From contig JALJCO010001078.1 of assembly GCA_023101725.1 (NCBI GenBank), positions 124,001-188,000 on the forward strand: a stretch of 64,000 nucleotides of DNA, read 5' to 3'. The first letter of the stretch is position 1; each line of letters begins with the position of its first letter. The notes below the pieces were generated by a model that saw nothing but the letters and a program-made list of their open reading frames with translations, was not told where the DNA came from and made no database searches. This DNA is from Atherinomorus stipes (taxonomy: Eukaryota > Chordata > Actinopteri > Atheriniformes > Atherinidae). The translations under genes and the position numbers were made by a program. Positions 23,752 through 51,000 of the stretch are shown in pieces.

Positions 23752-26700
23752 GTTGTTATAAAGAAAACAAGGCTTTTACAAATAATCGCATTCAACAACA
23801 AAGACAGAAGAGATATACTGCATTATAAGAAAAATAGTGTTGATTATTCTGAATAATGAAGGTTTCTCTTGCTTACTGCAGGGGAAGCGTGCGCTTTACT
23901 GGAGGAGATACACAGGGTCAACCCGGAAGCTGCCCATGTACTGAGAGGTGAGTGGCATTTAATGTTGACTAGATGACAGACTGGTGTGGTTCTAGTGGGG
24001 GGAAAACCCCAAAACAAAACAATGTTTTTATTTAATGTGGGCTCAGTTATAAAAAGCACAGAAAAATGTTATAATGTCCCTTTTAAGTGGCTGGTCTTGC
24101 TTGCGTTATTATTCTGAAAGACCTCTCTGATTCCTCAGGAGCAGAAATCTGCACTAATTCACAGATCCAGTTGTTGTGTCGGGAAGATCTTCAGGAGTTG
24201 TTTCCTGGAGTTCAGAAACTTAACCTGAGAAGGACCATCGTCGAAATAATACACAAACAGGTGAGGAGATAAACAGGACAAGATGGAGGAAAACAATGTA
24301 AAATGAAAAAAGAGAAATCTATATAAAATGAATTGAATGAAAAATAATTCATTTATCCTTCCCAGATGTTTATACCATTATATATAATTACTTATATTAC
24401 TGTATGTAATGTAAAGAAACTTACAAATGCACAGTATGTCATATTTCTAATTATGTACACTTTTTTTTGTTTATTTCAGAAGGCAACTAATGTGTTCCCA
24501 AAAGAACAGAAACCATTCTACCCAGAGGGAGCTCTCTGGGGTATGTACTGGTGACTTTAACTTTTTTAGAAATATGTAATAAGTTATATTCTTTACCTTT
24601 TTCATTGTGGATCTAATCTGAATTAAGTATTTTTGTCACTCACTATATATAGATTTCACTTTACACTTGTTCGAGCAGTTTCTAACACACAGCTTTCCGT
24701 CCAGATGCTCATTCCAGCAGCAAGACCTTAGCAGACCACTCTTCCATCCTGAAAGTCTGGAAGGATGAAGTGGAAAAGTTGCAAAGTTTCCTTGAAGCTC
24801 ATATTAAGATGGTGGAGAATGCCGCTGAAGCCCAGCCGGACCAGGGAGCTGGCAGAGGTTGTTATGAAGTTTTACTTACAATAATGTATAAAGCTGTGGA
24901 GGAGTACTTCAGTGACAGGAGGCCATGTAGTCGAGATGTCACAGGGACTTCTCGATAAAGCTTTTACCAAGCATTTAGATCAAACGACAGAAAAGGCAAC
25001 AAAGTTAAACTACATTATGAGAAAAGATAGTATTGACTATTTTGGATATAAAAGGTCTGCCTTTCTTGCTTTCTGCCAACATGTCTGCAGGGGAAACGTG
25101 TGCTTTACTAGAGGAGATAAACAGGATCGACCCGGAAGCTGCCAATGAACTGAGACGTGAGTGACGAGATGACAGACCGGTGTGGTTCCGTGCCACACAT
25201 AAAAAAAACAAACATGTTTTTTAGGGGGCTATTTAAACGTGGGCTTAATGATTAAAAAGCACAGATGATTGTTACAGTATAATGTCTTTTCTAAGTGACA
25301 TCAAGCCAGTTTTGCTTGTGTTATTATTCTAATAGACCTCTTTGATTCCTCAGGAGCAGAAATCTGCACCAATTCACAGATCCAGTTGTTGTCTCGAAGA
25401 GATCTGCAGGACTTGTTTCCTGGAGTTGAAAGATTCAAAGTGAGAAGAACCATCTCTGGAATGATAAACAAACATGTGAGGACTTAAACAGAACTAGATG
25501 AACTGATTGAAACAAATCTATGTAATGAAATGAAAAATACTTTATTTCCCTATAATGCCAACATGAACTTGCAAATGTTTGTTTCAGAAGCCAACTTTTG
25601 TATTACAAAAAGAGCCAAAACAGTTCTTTCCTGATGAGATGTGGGGTATGTGAAGGCCACACTGTAGTTACTTTGAAATATTTTGACTCATTTAAGTGTT
25701 TCAAACACCTAATATAGACTACTTTTCATCCAGTTGATCTTTCCAGCAGTAAGACCTTGGTAGACCACCTCCCCATCCTAAAGGCCTGGAAGGATGAAAT
25801 GGAAAAGTGGCGCAGTTTCCTTGAAGCTCATATTAAAGTGGTGGAGAACACCATCAAAGCCCAGCCAGACCAGGGAGCTGGCAGAGGTTGTAATGAAGTT
25901 TTACCGTATTTTAACTGCTGTAGAGGAGTACTTCAGCTGACACGGACAGGATTCCCTGTAGATGATCTATGTTGCTTACACACAGCCAACTGGTTGGGAT
26001 GCAGTTTTCTGAGTATCCCTTGAAATCCAAGAAAGGAACCTGATAGCCAAAAAGAGGAAGAACCAAATAAATACTGTAGTTGTCAGAGAATTTAGCTTCT
26101 TCTGATTTTATTATGATTTCATCTTGTAAGAGCCACTATATGGAAATGACATCTTTCATCGATGTCACTGCTGGGAAACATTTGAGTTGAGTTTGCTTAT
26201 GTTGCTGCTTTATCTGACAGATTCTCTTTCAAGTTACTTCTCTTCATTTTGGGGGTGGACGTTACGTGATGGACAAACTGGAGTCCCTCCACAGGAAGAA
26301 TTTGGTAAATCTGACTCTGAGTGGGGATGACTGCAAACTAATTGCCCTTTGGGGGTTAATTAAGTTTTCTAACTGAACTTTTTTTCCTTTACAATTTCAT
26401 GATGAATAATTTTTATGAATTTCTTATCAGAATAATATTCCCTTTTGAAATGATTTAGAAATTCACAGATTTGCCACTTTTAAAGTCGACTTTTACACTG
26501 AAATATTTTGGTTAATAAAAGGCTTCCTACAATTTTATGTGGTAGGGAATAAAAAGACGAAGAGACCCTCCAGTGTTTCACAGCTGTGCCGTCGTCCAGA
26601 GAAAGTGAAAGGTAAAATTCAACTTTCTCCATTCAACACTTTCACAGTGATCTAAAACTCATTTATCAATGTTTATTACTGCAGCTATGATGTTTATTTG

Positions 26701-29038
26701 ATTGAACATGTGGACAGTGATCCTAAGAGCTTTACATTTGAAAACGTTTAGCCTTTCATCTAGGACTTCTTCAGGTCTAAACTGACTGGTGAGAACTTCC
26801 AGTCTGATCAGCTGTTGTTTGGCCATTCACACTTAAGAAAAAAAATAGAAAATAATAAAAAAAAAAAAATCCTACCAACCCACAGGTTGGGTTCGTCAAT
26901 GACACAGGTGGGTCAATTAATGACCCTCAAGTGTAAATGGCCAAACAACAGCTTATACCTCTTAAAGGCTTGAAAAATGTCAAAAACTTAATAAATAAAG
27001 AGGATAGTCTTTTTTTTTTTTTTTTTTTTTTCTTTTGGTGGTTTATGTAAACAGCTGTGACAAAACATCCATATACTGAAAATAAGCTCTTCCCGAGAGA
27101 TAATGCCAAATTCAGATTTTTAAAATAGCACCTGTGATAACTTTGTTTCTGAAAACTTGATGAAAAAGTGGCGTTTAGTGTTAGCATTACATTTTGATTA
27201 GAACACACCACAATTATACGAACATTTTGCTCAGCTGATTCATTTATTTTAGAAAATTGATTTAAAATTTTATTAGTCTATTAAAAAAGAAAACACTTCT
27301 TATTGTCTTTTTTTATTTGAATTGTAACTTTTCAGAGTGTATAAATTCATATATCCAGGGGTGCACACACATCCAGTCCTCAAAAGCTTTTATCCTGCAA
27401 CCTTTGAGAGCCTCCCTTCTCCAACACACCTGAATCAAATAAATGGCTCGTTACCTGGCCTCTGCAGAGCTGACTGACATGTACATGAGGTAATTCAGTC
27501 ATTTGATTCAGGTGTGTTGGTGAAGGGGAACCCTAAAAGTCTCAGGATAGTTGCTTTTGAGGACTGGATGTGTGCATCCCTGAATATATCATAAATCAGT
27601 CTCACTTTTATTCTTTTTAAATACAGAAAAACTAAAGTACAAGATGGTGGTCAAAGGTAAAACATTTAATGCCCACGATCAGCTGATGGAAGATGTGAAG
27701 CGTTCCACTCAGGAGTTTGAATTTGTCGAAGTTGATGGGAGCCCAAACAGTGAGGAATCACAGATCAACATTGTCTTCTGTCCTATTGTCTCTCGTGTTG
27801 GGACAGATGTTAGTGAAGCAATGAAGGCAGTTCCAGGTAAGAGAAACACTTTTTCTGACCATCCATCCATGATGAAATCATGTCATCTGTTTCCTGTCAA
27901 ATGTGTCAGTTTTCACATTTATGAGTTTAGGAATATGGCAATGATATAGAGTTTTGATTAAGGTAATTTACTGTAACTACATAATTGAATATTATGTACT
28001 AGTCCTCCTCAAAATTATTCATACCTTACAATTGAAGAAAATGCTAAATTCACAATAGTAATTTATACAACAAGAAGCTTTAAAAAAGTAAATAAAAATT
28101 AAAATATCAATTTAGTGAAATGAAATACTGCTTTTGAAATTTAGATAAAAAGAATGATTAAAAAAAAAAAAGAAAACAAACAAAGCTGTCCCAGACAAAT
28201 TAGAGCACCTTGCTTGTGAACAGTGGATTAAAATACTGGTCAACAGATGCAGACGCCTGATTGGACATTACAGAAAACACTTGATTACAGTATTGCTCAA
28301 AAAATTTTAGTAATGGACCCCCATCCTCCTTGTTTACTTTTTTTGGTTTGTTTGTTTGTTTATATTTCTGTTAAACCACAATTCAAAATCGATGTCATGA
28401 TTTTCATAAAATTTTTATTTATTATTACTTTTTTCAATTTCAACTTGCTTCACTGACAACTTATTGTTTTCCTTATTTAATTGGAGGGCATGATTAATTT
28501 TGAGGAGGCTGTATAGGCTGTGTATATCAGAGTTATCCAGTGTTGGTCCTTAAAGACTGCCATCCTGCAGATTTTAGATGCTCCAACACACCTGATCCAA
28601 ATGAAACTGATCCCCTCAACAGTTTGTTGTAAACTTATACCCAAACCTGTTAATGAGCTATAATTTAATTCAGGTGTGTTGGAAGTTAGAAGCATCTAAA
28701 ACCTCCAGGACATGGCCACCAAGGACCAAAACTGGACATCCTTGGTTTTTTTGGTTGAAGAAATCCTGATCATTTCAAGCCAAATCTCTCTCCTGTTCTC
28801 CCCCCTCCTTCTTTCATTCTCTCCAGATAATAAGCCTGTCATTCTGGTCTCGATGCATCACGCTTATGAACCCAGACACGTGCCCTCTGTGAAAACCTGG
28901 GATAATAATGATAAGATTTTACTGCATGTCAATGTTTTCTACCACGAGACAAAGAGTGGATTAATAAGTTGCCCCCAAAATAAGAACGCTGTGTCTGAGA
29001 TACAACACAAGATTATTGAAATGCAGAGAGATAAGTAG
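22887..29038 (+). CDS. Gene B: three-module paralog of gene A, 589 aa, 16 coding exons
   Basis: Exons: 22887-22947, 23081-23202, 23368-23428, 23599-23751, 23882-23947, 24139-24260, 24480-24540, 24705-24857, 25091-25156, 25354-25475, 25588-25645, 25734-25886, 26221-26304, 26546-26611, 27627-27836, 28827-29038. They sum to 1770 nt, open throughout, with GT-AG introns. Residues 1-399 are three tandem copies of the gene A N-module. Residues 400-449 are a linker from two small exons, one aromatic and Ser-rich, one basic. Residues 450-589 are the C-terminal domain (MVVKGKTFNAH, INIVFC, GTD, PVILVSMHH, VFYHE, a C-x-x-N helix). Unlike gene A there is no Ser-rich tail. No signal peptide or membrane helix is seen, so it is probably cytosolic. 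Function unknown: an expanded, immune-type family is an inference from architecture only. The start ATG in GCCGACATG is favoured by equivalence with gene A. Confidence 0.84.
23882..24857 (+). repeat. Gene B module 2 (exons 5-8)
   Basis: Exons of 66, 122, 61 and 153 nt. The first encodes GEACALLEEIHRVNPEAAHV, the second AEICTNSQIQLLCREDLQEL followed by FPG, and the fourth WKDEVEKLQSFLEAHIKMV and ends AQPDQGAGR. It begins and ends in phase 1, so the unit can be gained or lost without breaking frame. Confidence 0.8.
25091..25886 (+). repeat. Gene B module 3 (exons 9-12)
   Basis: Exons of 66, 122, 58 and 153 nt. The third exon is one codon shorter than in the other modules. It shares CTNSQIQLL and AQPDQGAGR with module 2, so modules 2 and 3 are each other's closest relatives. 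An in-frame ATG (25081) directly precedes the first exon and would give MSAGETCALLEE if transcription began inside the gene. Confidence 0.8.
27356..27582. mobile_element. 227-bp palindromic MITE in gene B intron
   Basis: The left arm CAGGGGTGCACACACATCCA and the right arm, reading TGGATGTGTGCATCCCTG, are inverted copies. Inner AACACACCTGAATCAAAT and ATTTGATTCAGGTGTGTT extend the palindrome. It is flanked by CATATATC (27348-27355) and AATATATC (27583-27590), 7 of 8 bases, an hAT-style 8-bp duplication. No coding capacity. Confidence 0.8.
28538..28734. mobile_element. Palindromic MITE of the CAGTGTTGGTCCTT family in gene B intron
   Basis: CAGTGTTGGTCCTTAAAGAC at the left mirrors AAGGACCAAAACTG at the right, with internal CCAACACACCTGATCC and CAGGTGTGTTGGAAG also inverted. 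It lies less than 100 bases upstream of the last coding exon of gene B. I could not find a convincing target duplication. Confidence 0.65.
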
Positions 29039-29172
29039 CAGCACTGCTTCTAGTGCTGCTGGTTGTATCAACAATGGATTTCATGATTGAAATTAACACA
29101 GTCATCTTTCTTTCATTATTATGTGAATGTTGTCAGTCTTAATGCTGATAATGGTGATGATGGCATCATGTC

Positions 29173-29178
29173 AATAAA
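29173..29178 (+). terminator. Polyadenylation signal AATAAA for gene B
   Basis: A canonical AATAAA (within TCAATAAATAAAAG) lies about 135 bases after the gene B stop, the usual range for a short 3' UTR. Position relative to the gene is the main support. Confidence 0.55.
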
Positions 29179-29179
29179 T

Positions 29180-30500
29180 AAAAGATGTATGCATTGTGCC
29201 AAAAGCATCATTAAGACAAGATTCAATCCACAACAGCAAGTAAAATGCTATCATTTTGTTTCATTGTGCTTGTTCAAGTTTCCACAACATAATAAGAAGC
29301 ATTAGTGCATCCGGCTGCTTAGCACATTGTGTAATAAATAATTATTAAATGCACATTTGATTGTACAAAGTACCTAAACAAGATTGAATAAGGTGCATGC
29401 TTTAATGTATATGTCTGAGTAGAAGTCAACTGATACAACGTATTATTGGGAAAAAAATTTGGACATAAATTTGTCAGTTATTTGTTAACTCCTTTTGTTT
29501 CCTGGACACACCTGTATGAAGTTAGACACCAATGATGATCAGAGTGGCAAGAGTGCATTCTATGGTTAACGGACATGATCAAAATGAAAGCGTATAAAGT
29601 TCAGTCTTTTTTTTTGTTTTCAGTAGATTGTTTCAACTGATACAAATATGTAATCTCCATGTTCAACAGGGAATGTAGAACTGATTTCACTGTTTTATTC
29701 CATGTTTTCAAAACAAAATTTAGTAAATGCTGAATGATGTTAACCTTTGCTTGGTGAGATTAATTGTAATTACAGTATATTTTGCTGTCAGTTTCTATTT
29801 ACAATGAAAGACTTGATTTTTTTCCCTTCTTTCTTTTTTCCTTTCTTTTTTTCTTCTTTTTTTCTCTTCTTTCTTCTATTTTACTTGTCCTGTCCAGCAA
29901 TAGCAAGCAGAATGGATATCCGATTGCTTTATTGTGTTGAACAGTTTTGCTTTACCAAGGGGAGCTTTATGAACACAAGGCTCCCCTTGATATCCTGTTT
30001 ATTCATTTTATTTCTTTAATTAAACATTTGTCTATAACAGCATTCCATTTCATACTGCTGGGCTTGACAAGGGAGAAATAAAAGTTAACAGAGGTAATGA
30101 TAGAAAGTGGAACAGAGAGAAAGGAGTGAGGAAGGGGAAGAGAGAGAGAGGAGAGAAAACATGAATCCACTTACACAGTTCACTGGTACATCTGTACAGA
30201 AATCCCTAAACAACATTCCAAGGTCTTTGTCGGAAAACAAAACAAGCAATCCCCTACAGGAGGACCTGCAGGTGGCTTGAGTATCCTCAGATCATACAAA
30301 CACACGTAGAACTATGCAGAGAAGAGGTACAACCTAGTCAGCTCATCGGGAAGCAGCGTCACAGTGTCAACATGCATAATAAAGGGTGCTCCGTGGTGAT
30401 ACAGTCATGCAGATGCAGCCTCGTCTCTGCAAGGAGGAGGAAGCCCGCAAAGCTCAGGACCCAGGCCCCCAGCAGCCACCCAGAGGCCCAGATCAGGTTT
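29180..30500. other. Intergenic sequence downstream of gene B
   Basis: No gene recognised. It holds a long T/C-rich tract at about 29815-29885 and a purine-rich stretch near 30100-30160. A perfect 10-bp inverted repeat (CAAGGGGAGC with GCTCCCCTTG, 14-base loop) lies at 29956-29989. Confidence 0.5.
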
Positions 30501-30514
30501 CCATGTTTCCCTGC

Positions 30515-30644
30515 TCTGACACACCTGATTCAAATTTTTAAGTCACTGTTCAGAACTTCATTGGGTTTTGGATTCATTTGATTTGTATCAGGGAAACAAA
30601 GAAAACTTGCAGGACTGCGGCTTGAGGACCAGGACTCTCCACCA
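30515..30644. mobile_element. Partial MITE copy abutting the next element
   Basis: The sequence contains GACACACCTGATTCAAAT and, further right, AACTTGCAGGACTGCGGC and GAGGACCAGGA. These are the right-half words of the same fish palindromic element family. The left half is missing. Confidence 0.5.
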
Positions 30645-30652
30645 CTGTAGAG

Positions 30653-30866
30653 CAGTGTTTCCCAATCCTGGTCCTAAAGGACCCCTGCCCTGCAGGTTTT
30701 CAAGATATTCATGCTTTAACACACCTGACTCAGATGAAAGGCTCGTTAGCAGGCTTGCAAAGAACTTGATTAGCAGTTCAGTTGATCAGAATCAGGTGTG
30801 GTGGAATTGGAAACCTGGATTACATGCGGGGCAAGGGTCCCTGAGGACCAGGATTGGGAAACCCTG
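30653..30866. mobile_element. 214-bp palindromic MITE with perfect 8-bp target duplication
   Basis: The left end CAGTGTTTCCCAATCCTGGT and the right end ACCAGGATTGGGAAACCCTG are inverted copies. The element is bounded by CTGTAGAG at 30645-30652 and again at 30867-30874, a perfect 8-bp duplication. It is non-coding. Confidence 0.88.
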
Positions 30867-31495
30867 CTGTAGAGAATGGCACTGGTCACTACAGACTCAT
30901 AAAATACCTTGCCTGTCATCTGACATGTGGAAGGACTATTAATGTGAACTTCAGTTTGTATTTGATTAGTTTTTTTTTCCTGCAATGTAGTGGTAGAAAT
31001 CCTCAAAGACTTGGCAGTGGGGATCTGAATGAACTCTTGTCCATCGGTCCAAATGCCTAGGGATTTTATTTTGAATAGAAAAATGCATTTTATTTTGAAA
31101 ATCTAAACCGGAAATTTGGTAGTGTTTACAAAATGCTACATCCGCTTGATCCTATCAATTAGCGGGCATGCTTAAATTTTTACCTGCTTGTCACTAGCCT
31201 GGGCAGTTTTACATGAGAGACCACTGCGGTTATACTTTATAGACAAAAATACACAACAAGTCAACGCTAAATGTTACTTTAGCTAGTTTCGCTAATCATT
31301 AACACAAGTCCTCAGAGCTAGCTGTTAGCAGTGTAACAGATGTTCTGTAGCTGGCACTTGGATTCATTTCAACAGGTGTTAGCTTTAGAGAGGAAAAATT
31401 ATTAACGTGGGAGTTTCTTATTCCTAACTGTCCTGAAGGGACCTGCAGGGCACGTTTTCTACCCCCGAGAGGTTAGTCTGCTCCAGTTAGCTGAC

Positions 31496-31519
31496 ATGTC
31501 GGACCTCGGCAGCTTTTAA
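31496..31519 (+). promoter_or_regulatory. Possible upstream ORF in the akap7 long-isoform leader
   Basis: ATG TCG GAC CTC ... TTT TAA gives a seven-residue uORF 42 bases before the akap7 start codon. It matters only if transcription begins upstream of 31496, which the sequence cannot prove. If transcribed it could reduce translation of the long isoform. Confidence 0.35.
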
Positions 31520-31561
31520 CTTCGCTCTTTGCGTTATCTAAAGTCTCCACTTTCTTGTGTC

Positions 31562-48530
<16,969 letters not shown>

Positions 48531-48539
48531 TGTTGTTAG

Positions 48540-48907
48540 CAGGGCTGCAACAATTAGTAGATTAATCGTGATAATGTCGACTGTCAAAATAGTTGGTGAC
48601 TAATTTCATAATCGACTAATCATTTATTGTTTTAAGGTTTGTTTTTTCTCTCAAATTGCCACTTAACCTTCTGCTGCCTTTCTGTCCTTGACACGTGTGT
48701 GTAGTCGTAGCTGTAGAGGTCAGCTTTTCTTGAATTGTGTATTGACATACTCACACACTACCAGTGAAAAATTTGGACACGTTTTTACTTTAGATTAATA
48801 AGAAGGGCCAAATTTGTACTGTAAATATGCTACAATTTTTTTATGATCTGATTAGTCGACTAATCGTCATCAATTATCAAAATAATCGACGAATCACCAA
48901 AGCCCTA
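48540..48907. mobile_element. 368-bp hAT-type MITE with perfect 8-bp target duplication
   Basis: The element begins CAGGGCTGCAACAATTAGTA and ends ...CACCAAAGCCCTA, with AT-rich subterminal words such as ATAATCGACTAATC and GATTAGTCGACTAATC. It is flanked by GTTGTTAG at 48532-48539 and 48908-48915, an exact 8-bp duplication. It is non-coding and lies in the akap7 intron. Confidence 0.9.
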
Positions 48908-49552
48908 GTTGTTAGTTTGAGAACTTAAAAAAAATGTTTCATTATCGAATATAAATACAGTGAAGAGGAAAAGAAAAGGTGTTCACTTTTAGACACTGGA
49001 CTGTAGAAGTGCCTTTCTGAGTCACTAACTGTTTTCACATGTGCATTGCAGCCCTGACATTTGCCAGACGTGTTGGTAATGGAGCAGGTAATTGTCCGAA
49101 GAGTTTGCGAGTGATTTAGCGAGTTGATGGTATTCCTGTCATGCAACTAATGTAAATCCAGAGAAGGAAGAATATTCGATAATGAAGAGGCCGCTGAACT
49201 GGATGCAAGATCAGAATCTGGAATCTTTGTCATTAACAGCAGCTCAGGTGCAGCCCGGCACAGAAACCAAAGTATTTCTGGTAGTGACAGCAAATCTGAG
49301 ATGGACGATTTACTGCTTTGGTCCTCACGTATGAAAGTGCACCTCCCGCAAAATTTCAACACATGGTTCTAGAGATCATGTGTGAAACTGGATGTGGTCT
49401 CTTGGCCAAGTGACAGCAAGAATTTATGGCTGACTGCTGAGTTTGATGCTGTGACCATCTGCAGTCTGATCCTGGCAATACACATTAAACAAGACATCTT
49501 GGTTGGAGCTGATGCTCACAGACATTACTTTCCAGATATAGACAAAAAAAAG

Positions 49553-49579
49553 CCCCCCCCCCCCAAAAAAAAAAAAAAA
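49553..49579. repeat. C12/A15 homopolymer junction
   Basis: A run of cytosines directly abuts a run of adenines. This is simple sequence only. Confidence 0.9.
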
Positions 49580-50008
49580 GATGCTATCTTATGTTGGTAA
49601 ATAAAACTATAATGTACCATCTGCAACAGACAATAAGTGCTTGGTAATTTGACCTAAGTATACACAGAAGGTCCCTCGATTGAAATGAGAAAGGACAGAT
49701 AGGAGACAGCGGTGAGATAGAGAGGAAGGAGAATATAAAACAACAGTGACCGGAAGGAAGGACAAGTCGGAGAGATTGAAAAGGTTAGTGCAAGAAATGA
49801 GATTAAACATTAATGATAAATGAGTGTGCAAAGAGAAAAGAAAGAGGGGAATGGAGAATGGGCTTGCAAAAGCAACAGTATTTAACAGATAATGAGAGAG
49901 GATTGCCAGACAGATGGCGAGAGAGAAGAGTCTGAGTTGAAGGTGACATTAAACAAACGTATGAGCTTGAGTTTAGATGCAAACGAAGGGTGGCTGGCGT
50001 TGGACTAA

Positions 50009-50040
50009 GGGGAGGGGGGAGGGGGGAGGGGGGGGGGTGG
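50009..50040 (+). repeat. G-rich (GGGGGGA)n tract, potential G-quadruplex
   Basis: Four or more runs of at least four guanines are separated by single adenines on the + strand, which is the akap7 non-template strand. The pattern satisfies the usual G-quadruplex rule; folding is not shown. Confidence 0.75.
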
Positions 50041-50267
50041 ACTAATGGCAGAGTTGCAGTTGATAGACGAAGATCGGGTTTGGATTTGGAAGAGGAGATT
50101 GTTCTTTTGGATTTTTGCAAAGAATGTATGTGTAACAATCAAAGGGAGAAAAAAAATCTTTTATATAAAACTGATACAAGTGAGAGAGCATCAAGAAATA
50201 TATTAATTTTCTTTTTAAGATCTCACATTCAGCAATTTTTTCTATCGCTTGTATTCATTTTCCGAAC

Positions 50268-50475
50268 AGGGGCCGTTCTGTGTGGAGTTTTCATGTTCTC
50301 CTGTGCATGTGTTTGTTCTGTTCAGGGTACTCCAGTTTCCTCCCACCATCCAAAGACATGCATGGTTAATTGGTCTCTCTAAATTCCCCCGAGGAGTGAG
50401 TGTGAGTGGTTGTCTGTCTCTCTATGTTTGCCCTACAATGTACTGGCAACCTGTCCAGGACAAGAAGTAGGGTGT
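50268..50475 (+). mobile_element. L2/SINE-like 3' tail
   Basis: The sequence contains GTGTGGAGTTTTCATGTTCT, CAGTTTCCTCCCACCATCCA, AAGACATGCATGGTTAATTGG and CTGGCAACCTGTCCAGGAC. In that order these are the hallmark words of a tail found across fish LINE/SINE elements. The copy is eroded and carries no ORF. Confidence 0.65.
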
Positions 50476-50952
50476 AAAACATTTACTATAAACTAAGAGA
50501 AAAAAAATCCCCAAGTCATGGTGCATGATGCATCAGAGATGCATCAAGAACCTCAGCAGTTTTAATTCCAAAGAAAATTCACATAAGTCATACTCACACC
50601 AACAAGTGGCTCACTGGTGAGTTTGCCCATCAATGTAAATGAGCACTACTGAAGCTTGAATGTGTGTGGAAAAACAATACCTACACATATAAGATTTACT
50701 AAATCAGTTCAGCACCAGGGAATGATACTGTATAACAAAGCCTGCAGCTGAAAAACAGCAGCAATGTACATGGTTCACTTGAACATCTCTACAACAAAAT
50801 AGCCCATTTGATTTTAAGTTAAATCACTACTGAAACATGCAGTGCACATATGGTATCTTTTTCCACCTCATATGGATTAGGAGCTCTTGAAGCGTGATGG
50901 AGAAAAATGCTGCTAAGCGGTTAACAAACCTTTACTCTCAATAATCAAAGAG

Positions 50953-51000
50953 TGTCAGTAATCTCTAAGGCACAAATTTTTGCCTTAGAGATTACTGACA
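50953..51000. repeat. Perfect 20-bp inverted repeat with 8-base loop
   Basis: TGTCAGTAATCTCTAAGGCA at 50953-50972 is followed by an 8-base loop (CAAATTTT). Its exact reverse complement then lies at 50981-51000. It lies inside the akap7 intron and is not part of any larger repeat I can see. As RNA it would form a long perfect hairpin. Confidence 0.95.

Noticed and set aside
31529..31561. Extension of the akap7 first exon to 31529
   Set aside because: That start is TTG, not ATG. The first ATG in the frame is 31562.
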